In this document: piece after piece, positions 1 through 11,207 of the stretch
Layout of the letters: the number at the start of each line of letters is the position of its first letter
Numbering within the stretch: position 1 is the first letter of the stretch
From: Acorus gramineus
Lineage: Eukaryota > Streptophyta > Magnoliopsida > Acorales > Acoraceae
NCBI GenBank assembly: GCA_030737835.1
Contig: CM060848.1
Span: forward strand, 10,052,509 to 10,116,508
Direction of reading: 5' to 3'
DNA length: 64,000 nt
Position numbers and translations under genes: made by a program
The notes under the pieces: generated by a model
Databases searched by the model: none
What the model saw: the letters and a program-made list of their open reading frames with translations, nothing else
Told to the model about the DNA's origin: nothing

Positions 1-2576
1 AGATAGAGCTGTTTGTAAATATTGTAACAAAAATTTTAGTTGTGCAAGCGCGGGTGGTACCGGATATCTCAAGAGACATGCTGAATCATGTCTGAAAAGG
101 CATCAACAACAACTGAATCCCGGTACGCAGTCTCAGATTGGGAGTTTCGGTCAAACAGGTAGTACTGAAGGTACAATGTCTACATTCTCTTATAATCAAT
201 CTAGTATGAGAGAAGGTTTATCTGTATATATAGCATCTGATGAACAACCATTTACATTTGCTGAAAGTAGAAGATTTGAACGTTTTCAAAAAAGGTACGT
301 TAATCCACAATATAGAGCTGTTTCTAGAAATACTATTAGATCAGATATAATTAGAGTTTACAATGAAATGAAAAATCATTTAATTCAATCATTCATGAAC
401 ATTCAAAAAATTTCATGCACATCTGATTTATGGGCCGGTAAGAATGATTTAGCCTATATTTGTGTTACTTCACATTATATTGATTCTCATTGGATGTTAA
501 ATAAAAGAATGTTAGCTTTTCGTCCACTTACATTTCCACACACCGGCACAGTAATTTATCAAGCAATAATGGATATTTTTAGAGAATATAATATAACTGA
601 AAAAATTTTATCCATAACTTTTGATAATGCTAGTAATAATGTTAGTGCTATTTTAAAATTTAAATCTTCTTTGGGTTTACCTTATGATTTTGAATTTTAT
701 GATTGTAAATGTGTATGTCATATTATTAATTTAATTGTGCAAGATGGATTAACTCATATTGAAGAATCATTAGTAAATATTAGATTAGCATTAAAATTTA
801 TTACTTGTACACCTTCTAGAGTACAAGCATTTGGTGATTTTTGTGCGACACGCAATATTCCCCCTAGAAAATTTCCTCTTGATATGCATATTCGTTGGAA
901 TTCTACATATATAATGTTGCAAAGTTGTGAGGGTTATGAAAATTTGATTATTGAATTTAATGAAATGTTTAACAATCGTGTTGATATTTCTCCTATTGAT
1001 TGGCAAATTTCAAAAGTTTTTGTGCAATTTTTAAGTATTTTTTATGATGCTTCTATTGCTTGTTCAGGTGTTTATTATCCTACATCAAATCTTATACTTA
1101 GACAATTATTTAATATTTCTTGTGCATTTAAAGAATATAGAGATTATAGTATACTTCAACAATCTATTATCTTGATGGAACAAAAATTTAAAAAATATTT
1201 TGAAGATATTCCTATGCTTTTTTGTTTAGCTGTTGTAATGGATATTACTATTAAATTAGATACTGTTAAAACTATAATTTCAAGAATAAGTGATAATGTT
1301 AGATTTCCAATGGTTATAAGTGGTGAAGATGTAGAATTTGCTTTAACTGAAATGTATAAAAAATATGAAAATAAATATGCAAATAGAACTAGAGCATCAT
1401 CCTCCACTTCATCTATTAGTTTATTAGGCAAAGGTAAGAAAAAAGATTATTTCTTTGATTTTGTTTCACAAAGTTCACACACTTCACATGATTCTAGTAG
1501 TGGTAGTTCTCATCTTAATGAACTGTTTAAATATTTAGAAAATGATTGGAAGTCTCTTTTAACTGAAAAGGAGATGGAAAATTTTGATCTCTTGCAATGG
1601 TGGAAAGCACATGAAGTGACATTTCCTGTGCTTTCTATAATGGCAAGAGATTTACTAACTCCTCCAGTGTCTACAGTGGCTTCAGAATCTTCTTTTAGTA
1701 CAAGTGGGAGAATATTATCTGAGAGGAGGACCAGGTTGACAGCAAGTTCACTGGAAGCTCTTATTTGTCTGAAGGATTGGAGTGATGCTGATGAAAGAAA
1801 TCAAGAATTTGTAGATAGTCTTGAGGTGGATTTTACAAAATTCAACATAGATGATGATCAATGAAGATTTCACATATAAATCTTCTCCTTGTTGTATTTT
1901 TTTAATTTTTTGAAAGGTGAGTTGCAAGTGATTGATAGTTTTAATAGGTGCCAACCTAGTTGGGATGTATTAAAAACTATAGTGATGCAATTATTACTCA
2001 CTCTTTATGTTATATTAATTTTTTGTATTTGTCAATGTATTTTTTAAGAATTGTATAATTTATTTTTATTCATCAATGTACTATTTGTGTATTTTTTATT
2101 CATTTTATCATTTATTTAATTATTGTTCATGTACTCAAGAAATTCAATATTCAATAAAATAAATATTTGTATTCTTAATTCTTTTTAGTTTTCAATTTTT
2201 ATAAATGACTTATGTATATTTTTTAAATTTTTTTAATTTAAAGGAACTAGTAAATTAAACATGGAATTAAATATTAAACTTCAAATTTTTTTAAAAAATG
2301 GACATTTTAATGGGCCGGCCCGTTGGCCCGTCAATGGGCCCGACCCGTTGGCCTGTCAATGGGCCCGGCCCGTTTGGCCCGCCGGGCTAGCACGGCACGG
2401 CACGGTGGCCCGCCGGGCTGGCACGGAGGGCCGTGCTGGGCCGACCCCCTGCGGACCGTGCCGTGCCGGCACGGCACGGTTACATGAAACGGGCCGGGCC
2501 CGCCCGAGCCGTTAGCCCGTTAGCCCGGTTGTTTAGCGAGCCGGGCCGGCACGGCACGGCCCGTTTTACACCTCTA
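1..2576 (+). mobile_element. hAT DNA transposon, 3' part (5' end outside window)
   Basis: The element contains the transposase at 2-1864, an AT-rich tail (1865-2290) and a GC-rich block at about 2305-2565 built from repeats of GGGCCGG, CCCGTTGGCC and GGCACGGCAC type. Such blocks are typical subterminal repeats of plant hAT elements. The sequence reverts to AT-rich DNA right after CCCGTTTTACACCTCTA (ends about 2576), which read inward is TAGAGGTGTAAAACGGG, the form of a plant hAT terminal inverted repeat. The 5' end, and therefore the 8-bp TSD, cannot be checked here. The small ORFs in the GC-rich block are low-complexity and not genes. Confidence 0.8.
2..1864 (+). CDS. hAT transposase with BED zinc finger (RICESLEEPER-like), 5' partial
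   Basis: The transposase binds and moves hAT elements in the nucleus. The frame is open from base 2, so the true start lies upstream; the first ATG inside the window (176) is not the start. Residues encoded at 2-100 contain CKYC, then a Lys-Arg-His and a Cys about 20 residues on, which is the end of a C2HC BED finger. The middle has the RNase-H-like hAT core (for example SCTSDLWAGKNDLAY and the cysteine-rich CKCVCHIINLIVQDGL). The C-terminus carries the hATC dimerisation domain: FDLLQWWKAHE, then FPVLSIMARDLL, then PVSTVASESSFSTSGR. No internal stop or frameshift over about 620 codons, so this could be a recently active copy. The stop TGA is at 1862-1864. Family assignment is strong; activity is inference. 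Confidence 0.93.
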   Translation, partial: DRAVCKYCNKNFSCASAGGTGYLKRHAESCLKRHQQQLNPGTQSQIGSFGQTGSTEGTMSTFSYNQSSMREGLSVYIASDEQPFTFAESRRFERFQKRYVNPQYRAVSRNTIRSDIIRVYNEMKNHLIQSFMNIQKISCTSDLWAGKNDLAYICVTSHYIDSHWMLNKRMLAFRPLTFPHTGTVIYQAIMDIFREYNITEKILSITFDNASNNVSAILKFKSSLGLPYDFEFYDCKCVCHIINLIVQDGLTHIEESLVNIRLALKFITCTPSRVQAFGDFCATRNIPPRKFPLDMHIRWNSTYIMLQSCEGYENLIIEFNEMFNNRVDISPIDWQISKVFVQFLSIFYDASIACSGVYYPTSNLILRQLFNISCAFKEYRDYSILQQSIILMEQKFKKYFEDIPMLFCLAVVMDITIKLDTVKTIISRISDNVRFPMVISGEDVEFALTEMYKKYENKYANRTRASSSTSSISLLGKGKKKDYFFDFVSQSSHTSHDSSSGSSHLNELFKYLENDWKSLLTEKEMENFDLLQWWKAHEVTFPVLSIMARDLLTPPVSTVASESSFSTSGRILSERRTRLTASSLEALICLKDWSDADERNQEFVDSLEVDFTKFNIDDDQ

Positions 2577-3260
2577 TATACCTCATTTTTCAGTTTATTT
2601 TCTTGCATGCACAAACACAATCTAATAGCAATCGTTTAGTTTCTCATGACGTAAGATAAATCTTTTCTTACGTACAATCAAATTAAACCGTTATGACTTT
2701 TTTGGTACTTAATAAACTAATCATGTTTATCCAAATTGGTTTTGATACTAATCATATATTTAATAGTTGATACCTAACTTATTGTTTGTTACCTTTTGCT
2801 TTCTTGAGCCCCCCTAAAGTGCTCACTGGGGCAATTATTAATGTGTTTAAATGAACTGATGAAACAAAAGCATCTACATTAAAGGCCTTTTCCACCAGCC
2901 ACTTGGAGCAAAAATATCTCCATCTCTATGAGGTACTGCCATGATAATTGTGTTGATGGTCCCTTTCTGTGGTGGATCAGTCATATTATCCTATTTGAGC
3001 TGTCCATGCATCCATGGAGTGACAATGAGACGGGTAAAAGGGATTTTTTTTAAAGGCTTCGTGGGTTTTGTTTAGTTCAGGCAAAAGATCAAAAGCTTGA
3101 AAGTTTTTTTTTTAAAAAAAATAAAATAAAATGAAGCCCGGTGGGTTTACCACTTCTTTATATTAGATAGAAAAGAAGTACATTCCCTAATAATAAAGAC
3201 CAATACAACAATAAGGTAAAGATAAGATGGGAATGAAAAAGTGACAGGGCTGGGAAGCAT
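2577..3260. other. Intergenic, no supported gene
   Basis: AT-rich sequence between the hAT end and a foldback MITE. It has homopolymer runs (T and A at about 3097-3130) but no ORF with recognisable domains. It may include the 3' untranslated tail of the LINE at 3.6-7.06 kb, because the T-run at 3099 would be an A-tail on the minus strand. That is only a suggestion. Confidence 0.4.
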
Positions 3261-3557
3261 GAGACCGGATCCAGTCCGGTTAGTACCGAACTGAACGACG
3301 TGAAAATCAAACTGCGGCACTTATAAATCGAACTGCACAACCAATTGTTGGGTGTATATTTCACTCTCTTATTGGATCCAATCAACTATTGGAGAAAATA
3401 TGAATTCCTAAGTATCATTGGTATCTAATAGGAGAGTGGAATATACACCCAACAATTGGTTGTACAGTTTGATTTATAAGTGGTACAGTTCGATTTTCAC
3501 GTCGTCCAGTTCGGTACTGACCGACTGACGAATTCAGTCCTGACTGGATCCGGTCCC
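3261..3557. mobile_element. Foldback MITE (Mutator-like), about 297 bp
   Basis: Two arms of about 120 bp are reverse complements of each other (3261-3385 and 3421-3557) with a loop of about 35 bp. The ends read GAGACCGGATCCAGTC and, inverted, GGGACCGGATCCAGTC. Flanks GGGAAGCAT (3252-3260) and GGGAATCAT (3558-3566) form a 9-bp duplication with one mismatch, the length typical of Mutator-like elements. Related sequence (GAGTCTGGATCCAGTC, a CAATTG centre) occurs at about 10808-10965 and 29646-29805. Confidence 0.8.
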
Positions 3558-3599
3558 GGGAATCATTTAAGCCCACGTAAAAGATTTGCCTAGGCTTCC

Positions 3600-6500
3600 A
3601 TAGCTCTCAAATTGAACCCATCAACTAAGGAGCGATACAAAGTGATCCCCTTTCCACCCTTACCGAACCCGCCCCGATGTAGAAGCAACCCCCAGGCTGA
3701 GATGAATCTACATGCACCGTCCCAAATACTGTCCGCTGAAACCAGTGTGCCACCAACAATTCTATCGTTTCACCCCAACCAAATAGCCCACATTGTGGCC
3801 GGCACCATTAACTGCATGGCTTTGCTATGGGTGCTTCTGTCATCCTGTCTGGATGGACGTCTCCCCAGGACCCAAATCTAATCCGGAGATTGAAGATACC
3901 AACTCCCATTCACAACAGCGCCAAGCCTTCTCCGTACTTCTAGAGCTATCGAACACTCACAAAATAGATGCCGTGTAGTTTCCACCCCATCCTCACATAA
4001 AGCGTAGACAGTGGACTCTCCTAGCCTTCAGACAAGGCGATATGCTCGAGTCAACAATCACTCGTTATAGGCCAACCACATGAAGACCCGGACCTTAAGA
4101 GGAGCCTTACAGGTCCAAATCTATCAAGTTTTTCAAGCAACACAGTCATTATAAGGTCTGTCCTTTGCTCCACCAATGATACATTGACTTGACTGTGAAG
4201 CCTACAGACAGAAGCTCGGACCAGAACGGCCTGTCCTCGACCTCTAAATTGAGGGAAAAGTTGGCCGACACGCAAAAGGTAGTGTGTACTGAAGAAACTC
4301 CTCCTTTGATAGGTGCCTTTTTAGCTAGATCACCCCCTGCATGACTCGAAGACGCCCAGAATTCCTAAACCAAACCATCCATAAAGCGAGACACTGCATA
4401 ACGTTGTGGATATACCTCCTTCAACGCACCTGACCCGCACCAGTGGAAGGTTCAAAAATGTATATGATCGTTCTTGCCCAGATGCCAACGAATTCCGGAT
4501 GCGAATGGCCTTCCTTCCCTATCTATGTTCTTCCAGACCGACGAGGAGCACCAACTCAGTTTGGGGAACGGCATACTTCGTTGACCCCGACCTTGAAGGC
4601 TCCTAGCCACTACTTTCCTCTAGAGTGCCATGCGGTTCTCCGAGAATTTCCAAGCTCGTTTGGAAAGAAGAGCTTTGTCAAAGTCTCCCAGATGTATAAC
4701 ACCGAGCCCTCCCTTATTTTTGGTTGTGCAGATGGTTTCCTAGTTTATCAGATGCACACGTCGTATTCTCGGATTCGAACCACTCCAGAAATATCTTCGA
4801 CGGAGCACGTCCAACTGAGAAAGTACAGCTCGTGGAATTTTGAAAAGTGACAGGAGGAACACAGGAGATTGGAAAGTACGGCTTAAAGCATAATTAGTCG
4901 ACCTCCCATGCTAAGGAGTCTCCCCGCCCAGCCTTCAAGTCGATGTTCGACCCGGTGAATCAGCAAGGTCCAATCACTTCGATATAGAGCTTGAAGACTG
5001 AGAGGAAGCCCTAAGTATCTTGTGGGGAAGCTTTGAACTAGGCAAGGGAATCGCGTCGCCAATGCGTTCATCTCGTCCTCCTCCATGTGAATAGCTAAAA
5101 ACGCCCTTTTACTTATGAGGAGGATATTGTCCCCTTCGGTTAAACTTTTTGGTTTTTTTTTTCTGGGGTTAAAACTCTAGAAGAACTATTTGTTAAAAAG
5201 AAGGAAGTTTGGTAACTTGGAATTGACTGAACCTGAGATCCCTCTCTAGGCTGCCTACGTACCCTTTTTTATAGGGATCAAGTCATACATAGTTCCTCGG
5301 CTAGATTGCCGTTCCCACTCCTCTGGCTGTTGTAACCGTCTCCCCATTCAAACACTTAGTGGGCGATTTTGGTGGAAACTCCCACGTGTTAATGAGGCAC
5401 GTCGTGCCCACGTCACACAATTAGTGGATCTTGACTGTCCACCTGGCAGTTTACAGGCGTTTATGGTCCTTTGACTGTTTCCTTGGTCTACTCGTGGCCC
5501 TTTGGCCTACTCGTTCATCTGTTACGTCTTTCGAGTACATTTGCGAGATGAAAGATCGCCCGACCAGACCTCTTGTCTTGTCATGTCTTCCATGCTCATT
5601 CGTGAGGAGTAAGGCCCTCCAACCAGACCTCTAGTTTGATCGTGCCTTAGCAACTCGAGGTGACATTCTTTCATTAGGTGCCTGACTATCTGACTAGACC
5701 CTGGATCTAACCGTGCTAGCGCATTCGGAAGTGTCATCATGACGTCATGGATTCAGATATGGATTTGTGGGCCCCAAGTATATTATTGCCCATATCCGTT
5801 CTGGCGTGACACATGTCACAGTGCGAATTTTTACCTCCACAACTTCTATTTGTTGTGAGACCCGAGAGCCAGCCAAATATTGAGATAACGAGCATGAGTC
5901 CTTCAACAAACCGTTGTTCTCCTTGGCAAAGTAACAAAGTGTCATCAACATAGAGCACGTGAGAAAGGGTATGCTCCGATCTCCCGCATTGTAAGCCTTG
6001 GACCCAGCCATCTTCCTCCATTCGTGCATGCATACAACTCAATGCGTTGGACACCACTATGAAGAGAAACAGTGACATCGGATCTCCTTGTCGGAGACCT
6101 CGTCTAATGGGGAAGAAGCCACATGAAACTACATTAACTAGGACAGAAGCAGAAGCCATTGATAGACAATCAAAGACCATGTGAATCCATCGATGCCTGA
6201 AACTGTGACAGGCCAGTAGATGACGCAGGAAGGACCAGTCCACCTGGTCGTAGGCTCGCTAAAAGTCAAGCTTGATTATAATATCCTTCCGATGCAGCGA
6301 CTAAATTCCCGAGATGGCTTCCTGTACAATTAAGAAGCCTTCTTGAAGTGAGCTGCCGGGTACGAAAGCGGTTTGGTTTTCTTCAATCAAGGATCCGATC
6401 ACACCATTCATCCTGTTGGCCAAGACTTTGGCCACGATCTTATAACATGCGTTAATTACGCTGATAGGACGATAATATGATACCTCCTCTGCACCCACCT

Positions 6501-7060
6501 TCTTAGGATTAAGAGCCAAAAAGGTAGCATCCATGCAACCCACCCCCTGCGTTCCTGAGTGAAATTCGATAAACATGGCAGAGATATCTTCCTTTACCTT
6601 GTGCCAAAATGTCTGAAAGAAGCGAGTATTGAAACCATCAGAACCTGGCGCTTTATCCCCTTCCGACTCGAACACCGCCCTTCTAATTTCTGCCTCGGTG
6701 AAAGGAGCATCTAGCGACACTCGCTCCTCCTCGGATAGGGTAGAAACCCCTTCATCGATCCACTCCACTGTATTATGACGAGCTACCTTGGCCATTTCCT
6801 GGAAATGGGAAACAAACGCTTCTTGGACTGCGGCCAGATTGGTTGTTTGAGATCCTTCAATGATTAGGGAGTCAATGCAATTGGCACGACGCCTTGTGGA
6901 AGAAGGCGGTATTGTCGTCTCCTTCCTTAAGTCACGTATCCCTTGAGCGAAGTCGCCACTCGGCTTCCTCCAGTCCAAGAATCTGGAGCATATCGATTTT
7001 TAAGGAGTTCCGGGTCTCCCTCTCTTCTTCCCCTAGGAGGCCGCATTCTTCTGAAACATC
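3600..7060 (-). pseudogene. LINE ORF2 (endonuclease-RT-zf-RVT retrotransposon) remnant
   Basis: A degenerate non-LTR retrotransposon reads on the minus strand. From 7050 downward: the pre-RT region (about 6978-7000, shifted frames), then RT motifs DKAPGSDGFNTRFFQTFW, SYYRPISVINACYKIVAKVL and TAFVPGS (6301-6978), a stop, KLDF-stop-RAYDQVDW (6240-6275), RQGDPMSLFLF and the catalytic YVDDTLLL (5940-6115). The frame resumes after an insertion with YLGLPLS (about 5015) and a zf-RVT C-terminus (CxxC-type residues, ETTRHLFCEC at about 3940, and MVPATMWAIWLGRN at about 3800). At least two stops and several frameshifts make it dead. The 5' end is cut by the solo LTR at 7061. Confidence 0.85.
5113..5828. 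mobile_element. Unclassified insertion inside the LINE RT domain
   Basis: The LINE reading frame breaks at about 5830 (after SIFGWLSGL and NRSCGG) and resumes at about 5105 (AFLAIHMEEDEM). The 716 bp between have no LINE similarity that I can see. TTTTAC occurs on both sides (5107-5112 and 5829-5834), as expected for a short target-site duplication. On the minus strand the insert starts near TGTGACATGTGTCACGCC, which looks like an LTR start, but a matching LTR end was not found. It could be a solo LTR or a fragment of one. Confidence 0.5.
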
Positions 7061-8045
7061 TGTAGACAGATAAAAATTATTTAAAAAGAAATGGCAGTTC
7101 TGCCCTGCCCGGGCAAGGCCCAGTCCGGCCCTGCCAAGTTGGCAGGGCCAGTCCGGCCTTCCCGGGACGGCCCTGCCAAGTTTGCAAGACCCAGTTCGGC
7201 CCTGCCAAGTTTGCAAGACCCAGTTCGGCCCTGCTTAGGCAGGACCCAGTTCGGCCCTACCAAGGCAGGGCCAAGTCAAAAAAAAAAATTCAAAAATCCT
7301 AACTACCCCACTCCCCCTAAAACTACCTACTACTTCTTATAACCACCCCTCCCTTACTCTATAAATAGGAGGGAGGGGAGAGACAAAAAAAAAATTGGCA
7401 AGTGGCAAGAGGCAAGAACAAAAAAAAAAAGGTCAAGGGAGAGAAGAAGGAAGACCAAGGAGAAGAAGAGGAAGAAGAAGAAGAAGTGTAAGAAAAAATC
7501 CAAGAGAGAGATATACAAACCCTCCCTCGATTCCACTTTCTTCTTGAAGAACCCACCAAAAGAAGGAGAAGCCAAGAAAAATTAAAGAAGAAGAAGAAGA
7601 AGAGAAGTGTGGGGAAAATCCAAGGAAGAGAAATATAAACTCTCCCTCGGTTCCACCTTCTTCTTGAAGATTATCTTCACTATGTTTACAAAGGAAAAAG
7701 TCCAAAGAAGGAAAGATCAAGAAAAAGCGGCTTCAAATCAAATCTCAAGTCCAGAAATTCAAGAAGGGTGAAGAACAAAGCACCGTTAGTTCTAAACAAC
7801 AAGGCTAAAACTCAAAAGACCCGAACGATCATACACCACAAGCCTCTTCATCTTCCTTTTAATTTTTCATAAACTTGTAAAAATCCCTGAAGTTGTAATT
7901 CTCGAGACACTCTTCAAAGGAGACCAAGGATCAGAGGATTAAAAGATCGAGTTGTAACCACATCACCTTTTTTATGTACTGATTTGCTCATCCAAACATA
8001 TCATATCATGTTTAAAATTTGTAAGGGACATTTTTGTTCGCTACA
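7061..8045 (+). mobile_element. Solo LTR (985 bp) with perfect 5-bp TSD
   Basis: It starts TGTAGACAG and ends GCTACA, so the ends are inverted (TGTAG / CTACA). ACATC precedes it (7056-7060) and follows it (8046-8050). Inside: a GC-rich minisatellite of about 27 bp (7100-7270, GGCCCTGCCAAG units), a TATA box (TATAAATA near 7361), purine-rich sequence and a tandem duplication of about 125 bp (7466-7560 and 7590-7680). No internal retroelement region follows, so it is a solo LTR. The C/T-rich ORFs here are low-complexity artefacts. A truncated second copy lies at 26666-26939. Confidence 0.85.
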
Positions 8046-9308
8046 ACATCATAGTGGGAGATCTCAATTGCAACGTCATTTTTCCTTTATATTATTCTTC
8101 ATTGTTTGGCCTCGCGACTCCATAACTTGAGTGTATGTTTGAGCCATTTCAATTTAAAAGCTTGAAAGTTGTGGGTAGGAAATGAAAAAAGTGTACTTGT
8201 GACAGAGACTGTGAAAAAGCACTCTCAAAACTAATTTTTTTTTTGGATAATATGGCTTCTTTAAAGTGATAAACGCATATGTGTAGATATTTTCTTTTCA
8301 GTTTATTAGCCAATGCAAGGTGTTGGGTCAGGATTTCATGCAGATTGAGTGTAACTCCATGACCTGATTAGCACTCTATTTGATTCAGCCAATGGAACCC
8401 CGATACTGCACATGATTTTTTTATATCAAAACGATAGATGTGAGTCTCAATTATATTAATTGAAACAATATGCCCAGATATAAAACCCAACACCCCAAAA
8501 AACATGGTAGAGGAATGGTCTACCAACACCCCAAAAAACTTACAAACACACTCCTCGATGACATTTTCCCCCCCAAATATAAAACCCGACGGGTCCTCCT
8601 GCAAATGAAACCCTAAACATTAATGTTTAAGACACCAGACTTTAGGTACATGATTAAAAGGAGAAGGCTGTGAATAGGATGTTTTAAGACACCAACTTTA
8701 GGTATTAGCAAATTTACATCCACAGTCTTATTAAGGCACCGTTCGTATCCATGATGGGGTGGATTTTATGTTTGAAACTGATTTGTTGTCATAGTGAGAT
8801 AGATGATGGATATATATAAATCCTGAATATACTTTGGTTACATTTTTTTTTTTATCAACCCTAAAAAGTGAGGAATTAGAGAGATAAAAGACTGGTTAAA
8901 TGTATTCGGCCATCTCCCTTTTAAATCTCTATCCGAGGGATATTCGGAGTTCCCTGGGATTATGGATAACCACTATTCAATTAGATTTTGACGAACCAAA
9001 CAAATAATTTTTTTGTTTTCTAGTATTGGTATTCGTATTCAAGACTTTATTTAATTATTGTGAGTTAGGAATATGCATATCAATCTCTAAAATAATCATC
9101 CTATAAAGTAAAATAAAAAGTAACAAACTCAACAACAAAAGTTTAGAAAAATGATATGTATTGGAATATCTTAAAAAGCACAAAAAACAAAAAAACAAAA
9201 AATCTAAAATGTATGATTGAACATAAGATGTCTAAAATGTGAAAAATGTGATGCGTCGAACTTATGTTTCATGTGATCTAAACTCTTTTGTTGATTATGT
9301 TAGGCCTT

Positions 9309-9785
9309 TTTTTTTTGAAAAAGTGGTATGCATTCAACTTTAATTTTATTTTTAAAAGAAAGGGAATGTCTAAAGCACATAAAAGTGAAACAAATGAAAA
9401 ACACAATGGCTATCCTGACTGGTTCTAAATGGCTTGGTGGAAGATGTGTTTACCAAGCAAACTACCTTAAGCCTCAATACAAATCTTCCCCCTCATATTG
9501 GAACACTCTGCTTGCCCCCCATAAGTCCATGCCCTAGTCCATAATGAGGGCTCCTAGTCATATCCCAAAAAATTTTAAAACACACTTTATTATTCCTAAA
9601 AATAGATGGTTTTGAGGGATCCAAAGAACCCACGAGACAGCATGGACAAAAGATTGTAAAACCTTAGACCTTAATACTTCGATCTCCTACCCTAGAGAGC
9701 TTTCGACCGACCTCCCACATATTGTACAGAGAGCCAATACGGGCATCAAAGTCAGAGGCCATTCCAATACTTTTTATTTTTTCTT
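9309..9785 (-). pseudogene. LINE 3' fragment (copy A)
   Basis: On the minus strand the sequence encodes a broken LINE ORF2 C-terminus (tryptophan-rich AVSWVLWIP, then NNKVCFKIFW across frames) and ends in an A-tail, seen as a T-run at 9309-9320. The last about 90 bp resemble the small insert at 48954-49129, so both belong to one LINE family. The same fragment is in copy B at about 28201-28680, so it inserted before the A/B duplication. Confidence 0.55.
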
Positions 9786-10974
9786 TGATATTTTTTGGTT
9801 GAGTTGTTTAAGAATTCTGTTTTATTAGGATATATGTTTATGTCAAATCTCAATTTTTTAATAGAAAATTAATAATTCCATGTCCTCACTCAATTTAAGG
9901 GGATTTATAAAGAATAGAAATCTTTACAACTCAACAACAAAAAAAATTCTAACCTCAATCACTAAAAAAAGCTTCAAAAACATGTTCTGCCTCACTGCAA
10001 TAATTTAACTATGCCCTATGCCCAGACAAAATGTCTTGCCTAACCAGTCAAACCAATCTTCTTTCTTCTTCTTCTTTGTAGTGGTAGTCACCAATAATCA
10101 ATAATAATGAACTACAAATCTTTACTGTTGTGTGAAGTGATGGTGGACATGTTACGTGAGTTTGGTCTAATAATACTGGTGTTAAAAATGAAAACAACAT
10201 TAAAATCGTTATTATTTTAAAATTTTATATTATATAAAGCAATGCATGTTTTTAAGCTGTCACAATTACAATACTTTGATCAATAGATTTAATTTAATTT
10301 CTCAACGAGACTCAAAAAATATTATCAGCTTTGTTTTTATCTTAAATAAAAAATCATTGTGCCAAGAACATGGAATTGTAGGAATCCATGGGTGGATTAT
10401 CTTCACTGTTTTATTTATAAAAATTTAACTTTTAGAATAAACAGCTTTGTTGAAGATAAAATAAATAAATAAAAAGTTATACTTTGACTTTTTTATAGTT
10501 TCAAATGCAGTCATATATATCTTATTAGTCTTTTCCCATGTCTCGTTGAAAATTTTTTATATTACTATAAATGATATTATATATTCAATTTGTTAAAATA
10601 TACTTCACTTTTTATAAAAATAAATATCTCATTAGATATGTTTAATAATTTTTAAAAAAATAAAAAAATATGTGAAATCTAGATTTTATAATGTAACATA
10701 GAATAGATGTAACATTTTATTAAAAAAAAAACCACGTCTTTATTGATTTTTTTTATAAAAAATAATTTGTTAATTAATATCACGTGAAATTTCAAAAGCA
10801 TATCATTTCGAGTCTGGATCCAGTCAGATTTGGTATCATCAATATCAAACTGTACAGAAAGCAACACTGTGTTTAACAATTGATTGTGCAGTGCTATATA
10901 GTTCTATGCGGTTTGATTTTGATGAAACTGATAGTAGCAATCATGCCTAACAGAATCTGGATCCTTTTGTGGCG

Positions 10975-11207
10975 TCACTACATGAGCCCCCATCCCCATG
11001 AAAGATCACCGTCCAGCACATCGTCCAAAGAACTACCATCATTTAAACGGTGCACAGTAATAGATCTCGACCTGATGAGCTTGAAACTCTGCACAATCAT
11101 AGCCGTCAGATCACGACCAAACGGACGTGATGGACTTTCACGGAGACTGGCAGCACTGAAGAGATAAACGGTCGGGATTTCTCCTCAGCAAGTCTACATA
11201 AACCCAT
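10975..11207 (+). promoter_or_regulatory. FAH promoter copy A (disconnected)
   Basis: The sequence matches the real FAH promoter at about 41937-42245: CCCCATC, AGATCACCGTCCA, TAATAGATCTCGA, AACTCTGCACAATCA, GACTTTCACGGAG and GGATTTCTCCTCAG occur in the same order. The TATA box of the real gene (TATATAAA) is TACATAAA here. A transposon starts right after it, so the promoter is separated from the leader copy at 12370 by about 1.16 kb. Confidence 0.75.

Noticed and set aside
2261..2639. Proline/glycine/alanine-rich ORFs
   Set aside because: They read through the GC-rich subterminal repeats of the hAT element.
7354..7720. Phe/Ser/Leu-rich ORFs on the minus strand
   Set aside because: Translation of the purine-rich GAAGAAGAA tract in the solo LTR.
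10246..10428. 60-residue ORF conserved perfectly at 29146-29328
   Set aside because: Conservation is explained by the recent A/B duplication; the paralogous native sequence near 41150 does not keep the frame.
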